DNA of 18,338 nucleotides from Candidatus Bathyarchaeota archaeon (GCA_014859755.1 JACUTO010000012.1:1-18338), one strand, 5' to 3'; positions 7,826-16,239 are shown, counted from the stretch's first letter. Translations and numbers: made by a program. Notes: a model not told the origin generated them from the letters alone.

Positions 7826-9361
7826 TCAAAAGCTGTAGAGTTTTGAATACTTCTGGTTTAGGTAATTAAGGTATGGCTTGACACTGAGTTCTTCCCCGCT
7901 GGTCTTTTTTAGCAGGTCTGAGGGGTCGTAGAGGTCTCCGTAGCTGTGGATGTTTTTGATTAGCCACTGTCTTATGTCCTGGAAGCTGCCTTGTGCGATT
8001 TGGTTTTTCCATTCCGGCAGGTCCTTCTCCATCGCAGCGAGGATTTGTCCGCTGTAGACGTTGCCTAGGGTGTAGCTTGGGAAATAACCATACAAGCCGC
8101 TGGCCCAGTGTGTGTCCTGCATCACGCCTTCAGAGTCGTTTTCGATGTCCACGCCAAGGTAATCCTTGTAACTTTGGTTCCATACTTCTGGAAGCTCCGT
8201 CACAGTGATTTTGCCGCCAAGAAGGTCTTGTTCAAGGTTGAACCTTATGATGATGTGAAGACCATAGGTAACCTCATCTGCTTCAACGCGAATCTTGGAG
8301 GGCCTAACCTGATTGAGGGCAAAGACAAAGGCATCTAAATCAACGTTGGAAAGAACGTTGCCTGTAAATTTCTTTAATTTCGGTAGAAAGTAGATCCAGA
8401 ATTCACGAGACCGCCCCATTATGTTCTCCACAAAACGTGATTGGGACTCGTGGAAACCCATTGAACATGGTGTTCCAACTGGCTGAAACATCCATTCAGG
8501 ATTCAAGTTCTGATCGTAGAGAGCGTGGCCACATTCATGCAGTGTGGAGAATATAGCGGATGTGAAGTTCTCCTCGTAATAGTGAGTTGTTACCCGCACA
8601 TCATCATAATAGCCCGTTGTGAAGGGGTGCTCGGTTTCATCGATTCTGCCCCTAGCTTCCTTTGACTCTATATCATATCCGACGAACCCGGCGATTGTTT
8701 TGGAGATTTTACGTTGCATATCGATGGGAACCCGGTGTTTGAGTATGGAAACGTCTGGCTGCTTTGGGGCTGTTTCGCATTTTTCGATTAGAGAAATCAA
8801 GCCTTCTCTTAATTCTCCAAATATTTTGTTGATGGTCTCTGATGGCATTTTCGGCTCATAAATGTCGATTAATGCGTCATAGGGTGTTGCGGTCTCCTTT
8901 ACTGCCATCAAGATTTCTGCGGCCTTCTTTTTTAGATCAACAAGTTTTTCAAGCTTGGGCTTGAACATGGAGAAGTCCTTGGCTGTTTTAGCTTTCTTCC
9001 ATACGTCAACGGTGATGGCTTCCTGTTTTGCTATTTCTGCAACAAGGTCTTCAGGCAGCTTGGTTTGTTCATCATAGTTTTTCTTTATCAGGTAGACGTT
9101 TCTTTGTTGAACAGCGTTCAGCCTATCATATTCCGGACGTTTCATGATTTCTTCTAGTAGTTTTCCAATTTCCGGGTCTGTGCTCATTTTATGTTCAATT
9201 CGGCTGAGGAGAGCAAGCTGTTGACTTCGAAGATTAATTGCCCCCGGCGGCATCATTGTTTCCATGTCCCAATGGACAACGGAGGCTGCTGATTGGAGAA
9301 TAAGAATGCCTTTTACTTTTTCCAGCAGTTTTTTATAACTCGAAATTAATGGCTCCGTCAT
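7826..9361 (-). CDS. M32-family metallocarboxypeptidase (Taq type)
   Basis: A cytosolic zinc carboxypeptidase that trims residues from peptide C-termini. The full M32 signature set is visible (numbering from the upstream TTG at 9370): EHPFTTG (247-253), DDVRVTTHY (256-264), zinc motif HECGH (278-282) with catalytic E279, third zinc ligand in HESQSR (307-312), and VEADEVTYGLHIIIRF (362-377). The length of about 511 residues is normal. The start is placed at the ATG at 9361 because GGGAG (9372-9376) stands ten bases before it; the TTG at 9370 would be only two bases from that site. A TATA-like TTCATATATC near 9405-9415 suggests its own promoter. Confidence 0.93.
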   Translation of the reverse strand: MTEPLISSYKKLLEKVKGILILQSAASVVHWDMETMMPPGAINLRSQQLALLSRIEHKMSTDPEIGKLLEEIMKRPEYDRLNAVQQRNVYLIKKNYDEQTKLPEDLVAEIAKQEAITVDVWKKAKTAKDFSMFKPKLEKLVDLKKKAAEILMAVKETATPYDALIDIYEPKMPSETINKIFGELREGLISLIEKCETAPKQPDVSILKHRVPIDMQRKISKTIAGFVGYDIESKEARGRIDETEHPFTTGYYDDVRVTTHYYEENFTSAIFSTLHECGHALYDQNLNPEWMFQPVGTPCSMGFHESQSRFVENIMGRSREFWIYFLPKLKKFTGNVLSNVDLDAFVFALNQVRPSKIRVEADEVTYGLHIIIRFNLEQDLLGGKITVTELPEVWNQSYKDYLGVDIENDSEGVMQDTHWASGLYGYFPSYTLGNVYSGQILAAMEKDLPEWKNQIAQGSFQDIRQWLIKNIHSYGDLYDPSDLLKKTSGEELSVKPYLNYLNQKYSKLYSF

Positions 9362-9371
9362 CACTAACAAA

Positions 9372-9415
9372 CTCCCAATGATGATCAGACGTTTATGCTA
9401 ACTCAGATATATGAA
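9372..9415 (-). promoter_or_regulatory. Promoter and RBS of the M32 carboxypeptidase
   Basis: TATA-like TTCATATATCTG at 9404-9415 and ribosome binding site GGGAG at 9372-9376, on the minus strand. They imply transcription separate from the MFS gene upstream. Confidence 0.45.
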
Positions 9416-9444
9416 CTTTTTACGGAATGCGCGCACCAGTGTGA

Positions 9445-10719
9445 TTAGATTTCTTTTTTCTCGGGTTCTCGCACGAGGCTGATTAGGAAGAACGCTGCTA
9501 TTATTTCTGCGGCAGTGAACAGATAGAATGGCAAGGTGGGATCAACTGTCTGAAATAGAAAGCCACCCGTAAGTGTGCCTGATGCTGCTGAGAGGCTGCT
9601 GCTTAATTGCCAGAGCCCCGTTATTCGTCCCCTCATTGTTCTGGGCGTTAAATCAGCTTGAAGAGCCTCATAGGCTGGTGCATAATATATTCCTGTTACT
9701 ACGAGAAGAAGGGCGACCGTTAAGGCTTGAAGGAAAGAGCGGGACAACGTAAACAGTATGGTGCAAGGGGCACACGTTAACACCGAGACTATCATAATCT
9801 TTCTTTTCCCAGACTTGTCGCTAAGCTTTCCTCCAGGAATCTTTAAGGCAGTTCCCAGAAGTTGTAGACTAGTAATTATGCCCCATTCCATCAGTGTAAG
9901 CCCAATAACGCTGGACGCGTAGAGAACGTAATATCGTCCTACGGCTCCGTTGGCGAATGCTATGAGGGAGGATGAAAGCACTAGCGCTTTCAGGCTGGTT
10001 GGCAACGGGCGCGGAAGCTTCATAGTATCTCTCAGTTTGATAGGATTTGAGAAATTTGATTTTGCAGTGAGCCCACGTTGTAGAGTTTCTTTGAGAAAGA
10101 GGAAGACGATGAAAGCCGAAATGAAGGCAGTGACTGCGGTGTACATGCACGCCAATCTAAAGCCATCCAGCAAACCATGGTTCTGAATCAACCATGCTCC
10201 GATCGGGGGGGCTACTATTACCGGAAGAGAGGAGATTACTTGAAGAGAAGCTATTCCCGTGGTTCGTTTTTCAGGAGAAATCGAATCTGCCACTAGGGCA
10301 TGGGAGGCTGGATTAGATATGGAACCGAACGCGGCGACTACGCTTAACGCGGCGAATAGGCGCCAGTCCTGTATGACTGCATAAAGCGAGGGAAAGAATA
10401 CACTGTAAAAAGCTGTTAGAACCATGATTCTTTTTCTGCCGTAGTAGTCTGCTATGAAGCCTCCTAGAGGAAAAGTGACACATCCAATCACGTATGTCAT
10501 TGCCGTCATTAATCCGAGCGTTATGGGGCTTCCACCAAGTTCAACGAAATAGAGGGAAACGTAGGCGCTTATGAGTCCTCCTCCGAAACCTTTGACACCG
10601 CTGCTCACTGCGATGACCGCGATGTTTCCATGAAAAAGGTTTAAGCTTTTTTGAGACTGCTTGTTTTTGACAGAAATAGTTTCTCGCATCATTCTAGCCA
10701 GCAAGGTCTGGTTTTGCAT
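9445..10719 (-). CDS. MFS transporter
   Basis: 424 residues with about twelve hydrophobic segments. The cytoplasmic loop 2-3 motif of the major facilitator family is clear (GGFIADYYGRKR, 86-97), and its pseudo-repeat in the second half reads GGKLSDKSGKRK (near 310). Charge-rich residues before and after suggest a cytosolic N-terminus. It resembles drug/metabolite efflux MFS proteins, but the substrate cannot be told. It starts 5 bases after the PNGase-like gene stops, so the two are almost certainly co-transcribed. Its ATG is unambiguous, although an internal Met at residue 10 or 11 is possible. Confidence 0.88.
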   Translation of the reverse strand: MQNQTLLARMMRETISVKNKQSQKSLNLFHGNIAVIAVSSGVKGFGGGLISAYVSLYFVELGGSPITLGLMTAMTYVIGCVTFPLGGFIADYYGRKRIMVLTAFYSVFFPSLYAVIQDWRLFAALSVVAAFGSISNPASHALVADSISPEKRTTGIASLQVISSLPVIVAPPIGAWLIQNHGLLDGFRLACMYTAVTAFISAFIVFLFLKETLQRGLTAKSNFSNPIKLRDTMKLPRPLPTSLKALVLSSSLIAFANGAVGRYYVLYASSVIGLTLMEWGIITSLQLLGTALKIPGGKLSDKSGKRKIMIVSVLTCAPCTILFTLSRSFLQALTVALLLVVTGIYYAPAYEALQADLTPRTMRGRITGLWQLSSSLSAASGTLTGGFLFQTVDPTLPFYLFTAAEIIAAFFLISLVREPEKKEI

Positions 10720-10724
10720 TCGTC

Positions 10725-11303
10725 CTAGTTTTCCGTCATTTTATACAGTTTTGTTACATTTTCTACGTCGCCATTCTCGAGGGCATATATTTCTTTCAGA
10801 TTTTTCTTCCAGTCTCTTTCATACATTAAGGGGTCATCGATTTTTTTCTCTGAAGGGTCTACGTGAATCCACCTTTTCTGTTCGTTGTTCCAAACTTCTG
10901 TCCATACGTGATCAGTCATGTCGAGGATCAATCTGGCGCGGTAGTTGTGGGCTAGGCAAAGGGCAGTGAAAAGGATGCCAAACTCTCCGCATCTTCCTTT
11001 ACCGTAGATTATTATTTCCATGGGGTCGTTGTGGCGAACTATGTCGCCTTTACTCCATTCAACTTTCTTATGAAGCCACTCTAGCAACTCCATTAGAGTA
11101 TATCTTCTCTCAAAGAGACCTCTCAGTTCAGAAAGCAAAGACGGATTCGCCAACTTCTCGCTGACTTCCCGATATTTTTCAACGGTCTTTTGGTTCGGAA
11201 GGGGCATCGGATGCGTTGCTCCTCTCATTTCTTGCATCTGTCTTGAGGTGTAACATAATTCGGTAAGTCTATAGCCAGAAAGCTCTTGTGAAACAACAAT
11301 CAA
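10725..11303 (-). CDS. Peptide:N-glycanase-like transglutaminase-fold protein
   Basis: 192 residues from the TTG at 11303. The core GRCGEFGILF (103-112), DHVWTEVW (131-138) and RWIHVDPSE (144-152) gives a Cys105-His132-Asp149 triad. The spacings of 27 and 17 are those of yeast Png1 (C191, H218, D235) and mouse PNGase. The similarity continues after the triad: a DxP-M/I-Y stretch, a W-K-K segment and a D-V..VTKLY tail. Eukaryotic PNGase cuts N-glycans from misfolded glycoproteins. The zinc-binding CxxC pairs that precede the eukaryotic core are absent. No signal peptide is seen, so a cytosolic enzyme acting on glycosylated Asn, or a related amidase/protease, is inferred. The true start may be the ATG at 11237, because a TATA-like ATTTATTTTAA lies only five bases upstream of the TTG. 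Confidence 0.8.
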   Translation of the reverse strand: MIVVSQELSGYRLTELCYTSRQMQEMRGATHPMPLPNQKTVEKYREVSEKLANPSLLSELRGLFERRYTLMELLEWLHKKVEWSKGDIVRHNDPMEIIIYGKGRCGEFGILFTALCLAHNYRARLILDMTDHVWTEVWNNEQKRWIHVDPSEKKIDDPLMYERDWKKNLKEIYALENGDVENVTKLYKMTEN

Positions 11304-11402
11304 TAGTTAAAATAAATGTTGACAAGGCAGCCATTTGTTGTGATTTCTGGACTACAGAACGTGAATTTAGAAGAGCGGCGCAGAGACGCCTTATGAAACG
11401 TG

Positions 11403-12833
11403 TTAGGTGACTAAACGCACGCTTTCGGCAATAGTGTCAATCCGCTTCAGATTATTAACTAGAAGGTTAAGTCGATAGGAACTTTTTGAAAATTTGAGCA
11501 ACTGCGTCAAGATGTAGCTTGGGCGAATGAAGAAACGCCGATAACTTTCATGGATCATTCGCTCGATTTCTTCACACGGCACGGTGCCAGGAGAAACTTC
11601 AGACACTAAAACCCCGGTCTCCCAATATTGATCTTCATTCAAGACCCCCTTCATTTTGAGTTCATCCCAGATATCAGTGCCAGGGAAGGTGGCGAGGATG
11701 TTGAATTGTGGGATGTCCACTTTCAACTGTTCTGCAAACTTTAGGGTGTTTTGGAGTTCTTGCCTTGTTTCGTTGGGAGCCCCCAATATGAAGGAGCCGA
11801 CTATGACGTCTACTCCAGCCTTTCTGGCGTTTCTAACCGCAACTTCTGCCTGTTCCGGAGTTGTTCGTTTGTCGTAATAATCTAGAACCTTCTGATTGGC
11901 GTTTTCGATTCCGAAATACATCATTCTGCAATTCGCCTTCACCATCTCCCGTATCATGTCATAAGGACACTGGTCGACTCTTCCTTCGCTAATCCATTCT
12001 ATGTCCACTTTCTCTTTCCTCATCCTTTGACATATCTTGATCACCCTTTTCGGGTTCAAAGTGAAGTTGTCATCTACGAACATTAACTGCTTGTAACCTT
12101 CGCTAGCCAGAAGGTGCAACTCTTCAAGTATATTCTCCACAGACCTAGACCTCCAGAGGTTCCGGGCTAATCTTCGGCATCCGCAAAAACGACACCGGAA
12201 AACACAGCCGCGGGAAGAAACGAAGCTGCTAAACTTTTTTGGTGCAACGTTTATTCCGGCGGTGGTATTGTGATATTCTACGTCTAACAGTTCACGATCT
12301 GGGAAATGTATGGAGTCAACGTCCTTGATTAACGGTCTATCCGGAGTTGCAATTATCCGATTTTTCTTTCTGAAGGTGATCCCTAACACTTCTTTGAGGT
12401 TTCCCTTTTTCTCCAGGCACTTTACCAGTTCAAGGCTGGTGTATTCTCCTTCTCCTCGAACGATCACGTCTACGAAAGGATGTTTTTTTAGAATTCTCTC
12501 AGCGTTGAAGGTGGCGAAAAAATTACCAAAAACTATGATGATGTTAGGGTTTTCCTCTTTAGCTTTTTCCGCAATTATCGCTGCTTTGCGGCCTGAACTG
12601 CTGCATGTAGAAAAACCTAGGATGTCAGGGTCCTCTTTCTTCACCCAGTCAACCGTGTCTTTCATGGAAAAGCCTTGAGCTGCCTCGTCTATCATGGAAA
12701 CTTCTATTCCCTCATTTCTCAGAATTGTGGCTATGTATAGCATGCCTAAGGGAGGGGCTGCACCCACCATCTTCTTCGTATCTTCGATTGGAAGTTCCGG
12801 GTTGGGACCTGGGTTTATGAACGAGAACTTCAT
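11403..12833 (-). CDS. B12-binding-domain radical SAM protein
   Basis: Residues 1-150 form a cobalamin-binding-like Rossmann domain (SFINPGPNPELP, PPLGMLYIATIL, GIEVSMIDEA). The radical SAM barrel follows, with the iron-sulfur motif C210-x3-C214-x2-C217 (SSRGCVFRCRFCGC), FVDDNF, FGIEN and GSFILGAPNET. A C-terminal tail of about 100 residues is basic. This BchE/P-methylase-like class includes methyltransferases, ring-forming enzymes and lipid-modifying enzymes; the substrate is unknown. No DxHxxG cobalamin-ligand motif is visible. The start is the ATG at 12833, with GGGG at 12839-12842 five bases before it. A longer frame from 12875 adds 14 unlikely residues. Confidence 0.9.
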   Translation of the reverse strand: MKFSFINPGPNPELPIEDTKKMVGAAPPLGMLYIATILRNEGIEVSMIDEAAQGFSMKDTVDWVKKEDPDILGFSTCSSSGRKAAIIAEKAKEENPNIIIVFGNFFATFNAERILKKHPFVDVIVRGEGEYTSLELVKCLEKKGNLKEVLGITFRKKNRIIATPDRPLIKDVDSIHFPDRELLDVEYHNTTAGINVAPKKFSSFVSSRGCVFRCRFCGCRRLARNLWRSRSVENILEELHLLASEGYKQLMFVDDNFTLNPKRVIKICQRMRKEKVDIEWISEGRVDQCPYDMIREMVKANCRMMYFGIENANQKVLDYYDKRTTPEQAEVAVRNARKAGVDVIVGSFILGAPNETRQELQNTLKFAEQLKVDIPQFNILATFPGTDIWDELKMKGVLNEDQYWETGVLVSEVSPGTVPCEEIERMIHESYRRFFIRPSYILTQLLKFSKSSYRLNLLVNNLKRIDTIAESVRLVT

Positions 12834-12962
12834 TTTTTCCCCTTTTACGCCGTTACATTCTCCAGCAGAGGGCATTTAAGTTTACTGTCAAAAGGGTTAA
12901 AGATGGCAAACGTTTAAGTCTCTCGATTGCTCGATAAGGGCTAAAAAGTTTCCGTTGAGAAG

Positions 12963-14126
12963 GTGAAGTTGTTGAGGAAATTAACCGCTCGCTCGGGGGT
13001 GACGGTTGCCACCTCTATAGCACACTTCGCCAACGATGTTCCCCTCACTCTCCTTCCAGCGGTTCTCCCTATTCTGATAAAAGAATTCGATTTGAGTTAT
13101 GCTGCAGCAGGGGCTGTAATTACCGCATCCGCCTTTTTTATGACATCGCTACAAGCTGTCACAGGGTATGTTGCTGATCGATGGAATAGGATAACCTTTC
13201 TACTCTTGGGCTTGACAACGCTGGGCGTAGGAGCTATCCTCATAGGCTTTTCTACCAACTATGTTCAACTTCTCGCCTTCGCATGCCTTATGGGAATTGG
13301 AGGAAGCGTCTTTCATCCAATTGGCTACTCGCTATTGTCCGATGCATTTGAATCTGGGAATAGAGGTAAAGCCCTAGGACTGGGAAGCGCAGCAGGAGAC
13401 ATAGCCGTTCCCGTAGCCTTTGCAACATCAGGCTTCCTAGTTTTATTTTTGGGATGGCGCAGCCTCTTCGTGTTATGGGGCCTAATCGCCATCATCGTCG
13501 CCGTAATATTACCGTTAATCATAAAAGAACCTCGAAAGAAAGGTTTCCACTCAAACGCCACGGATAACTCTACCAAAACGATCGTCAGGACATTAATTCC
13601 GGTAATTATTATAATGAGTCTTGCCGCCGCCTCCTACAGAATTGCATCTTCCTTTACAACAACCTACCTAACAGACTTTTTTGGCCTAAGCATCGAATCA
13701 GCCAACCTTATACTCGCTTTGATGATGGTCGTAGGCACGGTTGGATCGATTGTTGGAGGAACCTTGATAGACAAGCTTGGCGAAAAAAACACGGTTACCG
13801 CTGAAATGGTTATGCTGGGGGTATTATCAATGGTCTCCGTCTACATAAGTGATGTTTACTTCCTATCCGGTATGATCTGTATAATAGGTTTCTTCATGCT
13901 GGGTGTTTGGCCCTCCTTCTATTCCGTCATTGCTAGATCAACAACCTTGGGCGCAAGAGCTTTCATGTATGGAATTCTCTTCGCCGTTGCATGGAGTTTC
14001 GGCTCATTTTTCCCTTACATTTCAGGAGTCTGCGCAGACATTTTTGGTCTACAAGTAATTTATATCCTCATAGGCTTCCTTTCTCTGGTCGCTGCCTTCA
14101 CGGCTTATTTTACGTTCAAGAAGTAG
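12963..14126 (+). CDS. MFS transporter, Fsr (fosmidomycin-resistance)-like
   Basis: 387 residues with about twelve membrane segments. The N-terminal IAHFANDVPLTLLPAVLP (19-36) resembles the H-F-x-N-D signature of the Fsr/CynX-side MFS transporters, and GYVADRWNR (68-76) is the loop 2-3 motif. Substrate unknown; efflux is likely. It diverges from the radical SAM gene over 130 bases, with a TATA-like CGTTTAAGT at about 12910-12918. The start is uncertain: GTG at 12963 is used here, but the TTG codons at 12969 or 12972 sit better behind GGTGA (12962-12966). It is unrelated at the sequence level to the MFS gene at 9445. Confidence 0.88.
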   Translation: MKLLRKLTARSGVTVATSIAHFANDVPLTLLPAVLPILIKEFDLSYAAAGAVITASAFFMTSLQAVTGYVADRWNRITFLLLGLTTLGVGAILIGFSTNYVQLLAFACLMGIGGSVFHPIGYSLLSDAFESGNRGKALGLGSAAGDIAVPVAFATSGFLVLFLGWRSLFVLWGLIAIIVAVILPLIIKEPRKKGFHSNATDNSTKTIVRTLIPVIIIMSLAAASYRIASSFTTTYLTDFFGLSIESANLILALMMVVGTVGSIVGGTLIDKLGEKNTVTAEMVMLGVLSMVSVYISDVYFLSGMICIIGFFMLGVWPSFYSVIARSTTLGARAFMYGILFAVAWSFGSFFPYISGVCADIFGLQVIYILIGFLSLVAAFTAYFTFKK

Positions 14127-14210
14127 CGGATGAATGGATAAACAATTAAGTTTATCTTGCCTCAATATTCTTCGGTTTAAGCATGTAAGCAACTTTTGAT
14201 GGTGATGTAG

Positions 14211-14459
14211 TTGGAGGCTTTGTTAAGCATATATCTGCTCAACCTGTTGGTTACCTTGGCTATGTTCCTTGTGTTGGTATTTCGAGCATGGATAGAACTG
14301 AAAAATTTCAGAATGATATGGAAGGAGCTGGAGTGGAGGAGAACCTACGAAACCGTGGGGAAAATCCTGAAGGCGGAAAAGGACCTCTTCACCAAAGTTG
14401 AGGGTGGAGAAGAACTCTACGAGATGCTTTGTGAAATGTTCAAGGCAGAAGGACAATGA
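14211..14459 (+). CDS. Small single-span membrane protein, unknown
   Basis: 82 residues that I do not recognise. Residues 4-25 form one strong hydrophobic helix (LLSIYLLNLLVTLAMFLVLV). The remainder is a charged, helical cytosolic tail (RAWIELKNFRMIWKELEWRR...). The start is TTG, with GGTGAT at 14201-14206 four bases before it and a stop just upstream in frame. A TATA-like AAGTTTATC lies near 14147-14155, so it seems to have its own promoter. The opposite strand of the same stretch is also open, but this frame has the more protein-like pattern. It is convergent with tiaS, 12 bases away. Confidence 0.6.
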   Translation: MEALLSIYLLNLLVTLAMFLVLVFRAWIELKNFRMIWKELEWRRTYETVGKILKAEKDLFTKVEGGEELYEMLCEMFKAEGQ

Positions 14460-14471
14460 GTCCTCCAGCTT

Positions 14472-15800
14472 TCACGGAAAGTGCCAATCTCTGATCATTC
14501 TCTTAGGCGCCCTAGATTTTTCTCTTCCGTAACGACATAACGGCTTTGTCAGGTGCCTCTGAGATCTGGGAGACGTGATGTAAAGTCCCCTCTTAAGTTC
14601 CCGCTTTCCTTTAACTGCCACTTTCCCTAGCTGTGAGGAGCGAAAGCCACACTTCTTACACCTGAACCCCTTTCCCGTTCCCATAGACTTCATTCGCCTT
14701 CCGCATTCGGGGCAAGCTGGGTTAAAGAAAGTTGCTTTAGGAACCAGCTTCAAAATCCTCATCTTCTCAAGATTGACGGTGGTCGAATGCTTCGACGAAG
14801 AAGGGCGAACACCTCCGAAAGCTTCTATCAGGTCTCCAACACTCAGGTTTTTTGAGATTTCGCAGAGAGTTCCTGTAGGCTCGTAAGCAGCGCAATCTAC
14901 CTCCCCAGTTTCGTCTCTGATTGAAAAGATGACGTGCCCGCCTTGGATGACCTTAGGCTCCTTGGCCACGACCCCTTGAACAACCACTGGATTGTAGGGC
15001 TGTATTTCGCCAACCGAGCTGACTTTTCGCAGGTGGGCGTCGGTTCCGTGGTTTGTGCGAAAAATCATCCACCTCTCAACAGGTTCTTCTCGGCGAATCA
15101 TTTCATGGGCTAGTCTAACAACTTCGGGATTCTCCCCTCGGATACCGTAAAGGATGGGGTCTGGTCCTCTAGGGGTTATGAGGATTCGACTTGTTTCGGG
15201 GTCTATGTTGTTGAAGGCGAGGGGAGAGGTTTTTTCATTCATTTCTTTGACTGACGAGGCTTGTATTTTTCGAGGTGTGCCACGATTTTTCGGTGTTCGG
15301 TAAGCTATAATCTCGTAGGTGTGGTCTCTGTTTAGGTCTTCTCCGATGGCGGCTAAGCCCCCAATAATTCCTCGTCCCTTCTTGAAGCCCACTGCCTCAG
15401 CCTTAAACCTTTTAATGAGCTTCAAGGCTTCCTTCATTTCCACCACACCTTGCACTGTTCTCTTTGCGAAGTCTTTGATTTCTTGAGGCACCTCGTTGAA
15501 AAGGAAAACAACTCCCGGATCGGTTCTGTCATAGCCTAGCTCGGCGTTTTCTTCGATCGCATCGATCACGTTTTCTATGATTTTATCTACGAGATTGTCG
15601 CGGCATCTAATTCTCAAGCAAAGGGCTCCGTTGCCCCGAGTTTTCCATGGAACGTTTGGGTTAAGCCGAACTAAGTTGGGGTAGTCGGTGAAGGAAACGC
15701 CTATTGAACTCAGTTTTTCGACGAGAAGGGCGGCTATGTAGGTGGTACAACCTCTTTTAGGAGAATCTGTGTCGTCGAATCCTATGTGCATCTTGATCAT
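14472..15800 (-). CDS. tiaS: tRNA(Ile2) 2-agmatinylcytidine synthetase
   Basis: This archaeal enzyme ligates agmatine to C34 of tRNA-Ile2(CAU) using ATP, so that it reads AUA. Domains (numbering from the upstream ATG at 15824): the kinase-like domain begins with HIGFDDTDSPKRGCTTY (13-29), a ferredoxin-like domain follows, an OB fold lies at about 278-362, and a C-terminal zinc ribbon has C371, C374, C389 and C392. Length is typical. Three Met codons compete (15824, 15800, 15791). I use 15800, where the conserved sequence starts soon after and GCGGAAG stands just upstream; this is a weak choice. A 5-bp inverted repeat, CTTCA-gatg-TGAAG, lies at 15848-15861. Confidence 0.94.
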   Translation of the reverse strand: MIKMHIGFDDTDSPKRGCTTYIAALLVEKLSSIGVSFTDYPNLVRLNPNVPWKTRGNGALCLRIRCRDNLVDKIIENVIDAIEENAELGYDRTDPGVVFLFNEVPQEIKDFAKRTVQGVVEMKEALKLIKRFKAEAVGFKKGRGIIGGLAAIGEDLNRDHTYEIIAYRTPKNRGTPRKIQASSVKEMNEKTSPLAFNNIDPETSRILITPRGPDPILYGIRGENPEVVRLAHEMIRREEPVERWMIFRTNHGTDAHLRKVSSVGEIQPYNPVVVQGVVAKEPKVIQGGHVIFSIRDETGEVDCAAYEPTGTLCEISKNLSVGDLIEAFGGVRPSSSKHSTTVNLEKMRILKLVPKATFFNPACPECGRRMKSMGTGKGFRCKKCGFRSSQLGKVAVKGKRELKRGLYITSPRSQRHLTKPLCRYGREKSRAPKRMIRDWHFP

Positions 15801-15883
15801 TAACTTCCGCTCGACACCTGTCATTAGAGTGTTGCGACGATAAGAATCTTCAGATGTGAAGCTGTTTTTCAGATAGAGGATAT

Positions 15884-15895
15884 AAAAAAAGAAAA
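15884..15895 (-). terminator. T-rich terminator after the Lrp-like gene
   Basis: Read on the minus strand, TTTTCTTTTTTT follows the stop codon at 15909 by about a dozen bases, preceded by C-rich sequence. Archaeal termination needs mainly a T run, so this fits. There is no strong hairpin. Confidence 0.5.
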
Positions 15896-15908
15896 GGGGA
15901 GGTGGAGA

Positions 15909-16148
15909 CTACTTTGTCTCCTCAATCACTATCATGGTCAGGGTCGACCGAACTTTGTCTAAACGTCGCACACGCCAAGTAACAATTTCCTTAAGTTTGT
16001 CCATGGTGTCGGCTTTGACTTTCGCTACAACGTCGTAAACGCCGTAAACCATGAAGGCTTCTTCCACCGCATCGATTTTTTTCAGTGCCCCTAGAACTAC
16101 GCTCTCCGACCCTATCTCTGTGTTTATTAACACGAAAGCCATGGGCAT
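15909..16148 (-). CDS. Stand-alone Lrp/AsnC ligand-binding (RAM) domain protein
   Basis: 79 residues that make up only the effector-binding, oligomerising domain of Lrp/AsnC regulators: AFVLINTEIGSE, a helix with VLGALKKIDAV, then EEAFMVYGVYDVVAKVKAD and the final strand STLTMIVIEE. The DNA-binding helix-turn-helix is absent. Such single-domain proteins form octamer-like rings and bind amino acids, acting alone or with full-length Lrp partners; the ligand is unknown. ATG at 16148 follows GGAGAT (16155-16160). It is divergent from nnrD with a shared 91-base spacer. Confidence 0.88.
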   Translation of the reverse strand: MPMAFVLINTEIGSESVVLGALKKIDAVEEAFMVYGVYDVVAKVKADTMDKLKEIVTWRVRRLDKVRSTLTMIVIEETK

Positions 16149-16186
16149 CTAATCATCTCCACAGTTTATAATTATCGTGATACCCT

Positions 16187-16196
16187 AAAATATTTT
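16187..16196. promoter_or_regulatory. Palindromic TATA-like site in a divergent promoter
   Basis: AAAATATTTT is a perfect palindrome about 44 bases from the start of the Lrp-like gene and 49 bases from the start of nnrD. Both genes have a GGAGAT ribosome site about 28-33 bases from it, so one TATA element could serve both strands. Other candidate boxes (TTATAAAC at 16165-16172 on the minus strand, AACTATATG at 16205-16213) fall too close to the ribosome sites. Confidence 0.4.
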
Positions 16197-16239
16197 TGTT
16201 CACAAACTATATGCAGAGGTCGTAGGAGATGATGATAAG

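Noticed and set aside
11376..11391. GGCG...CGCC hairpin as terminator of the radical SAM gene
   Set aside because: Only four base pairs and no T run after it on the minus strand, so chance cannot be excluded.
12310..12678. Antisense open frame inside the radical SAM gene
   Set aside because: It mirrors conserved coding sequence on the other strand and shows no motif or ribosome site.
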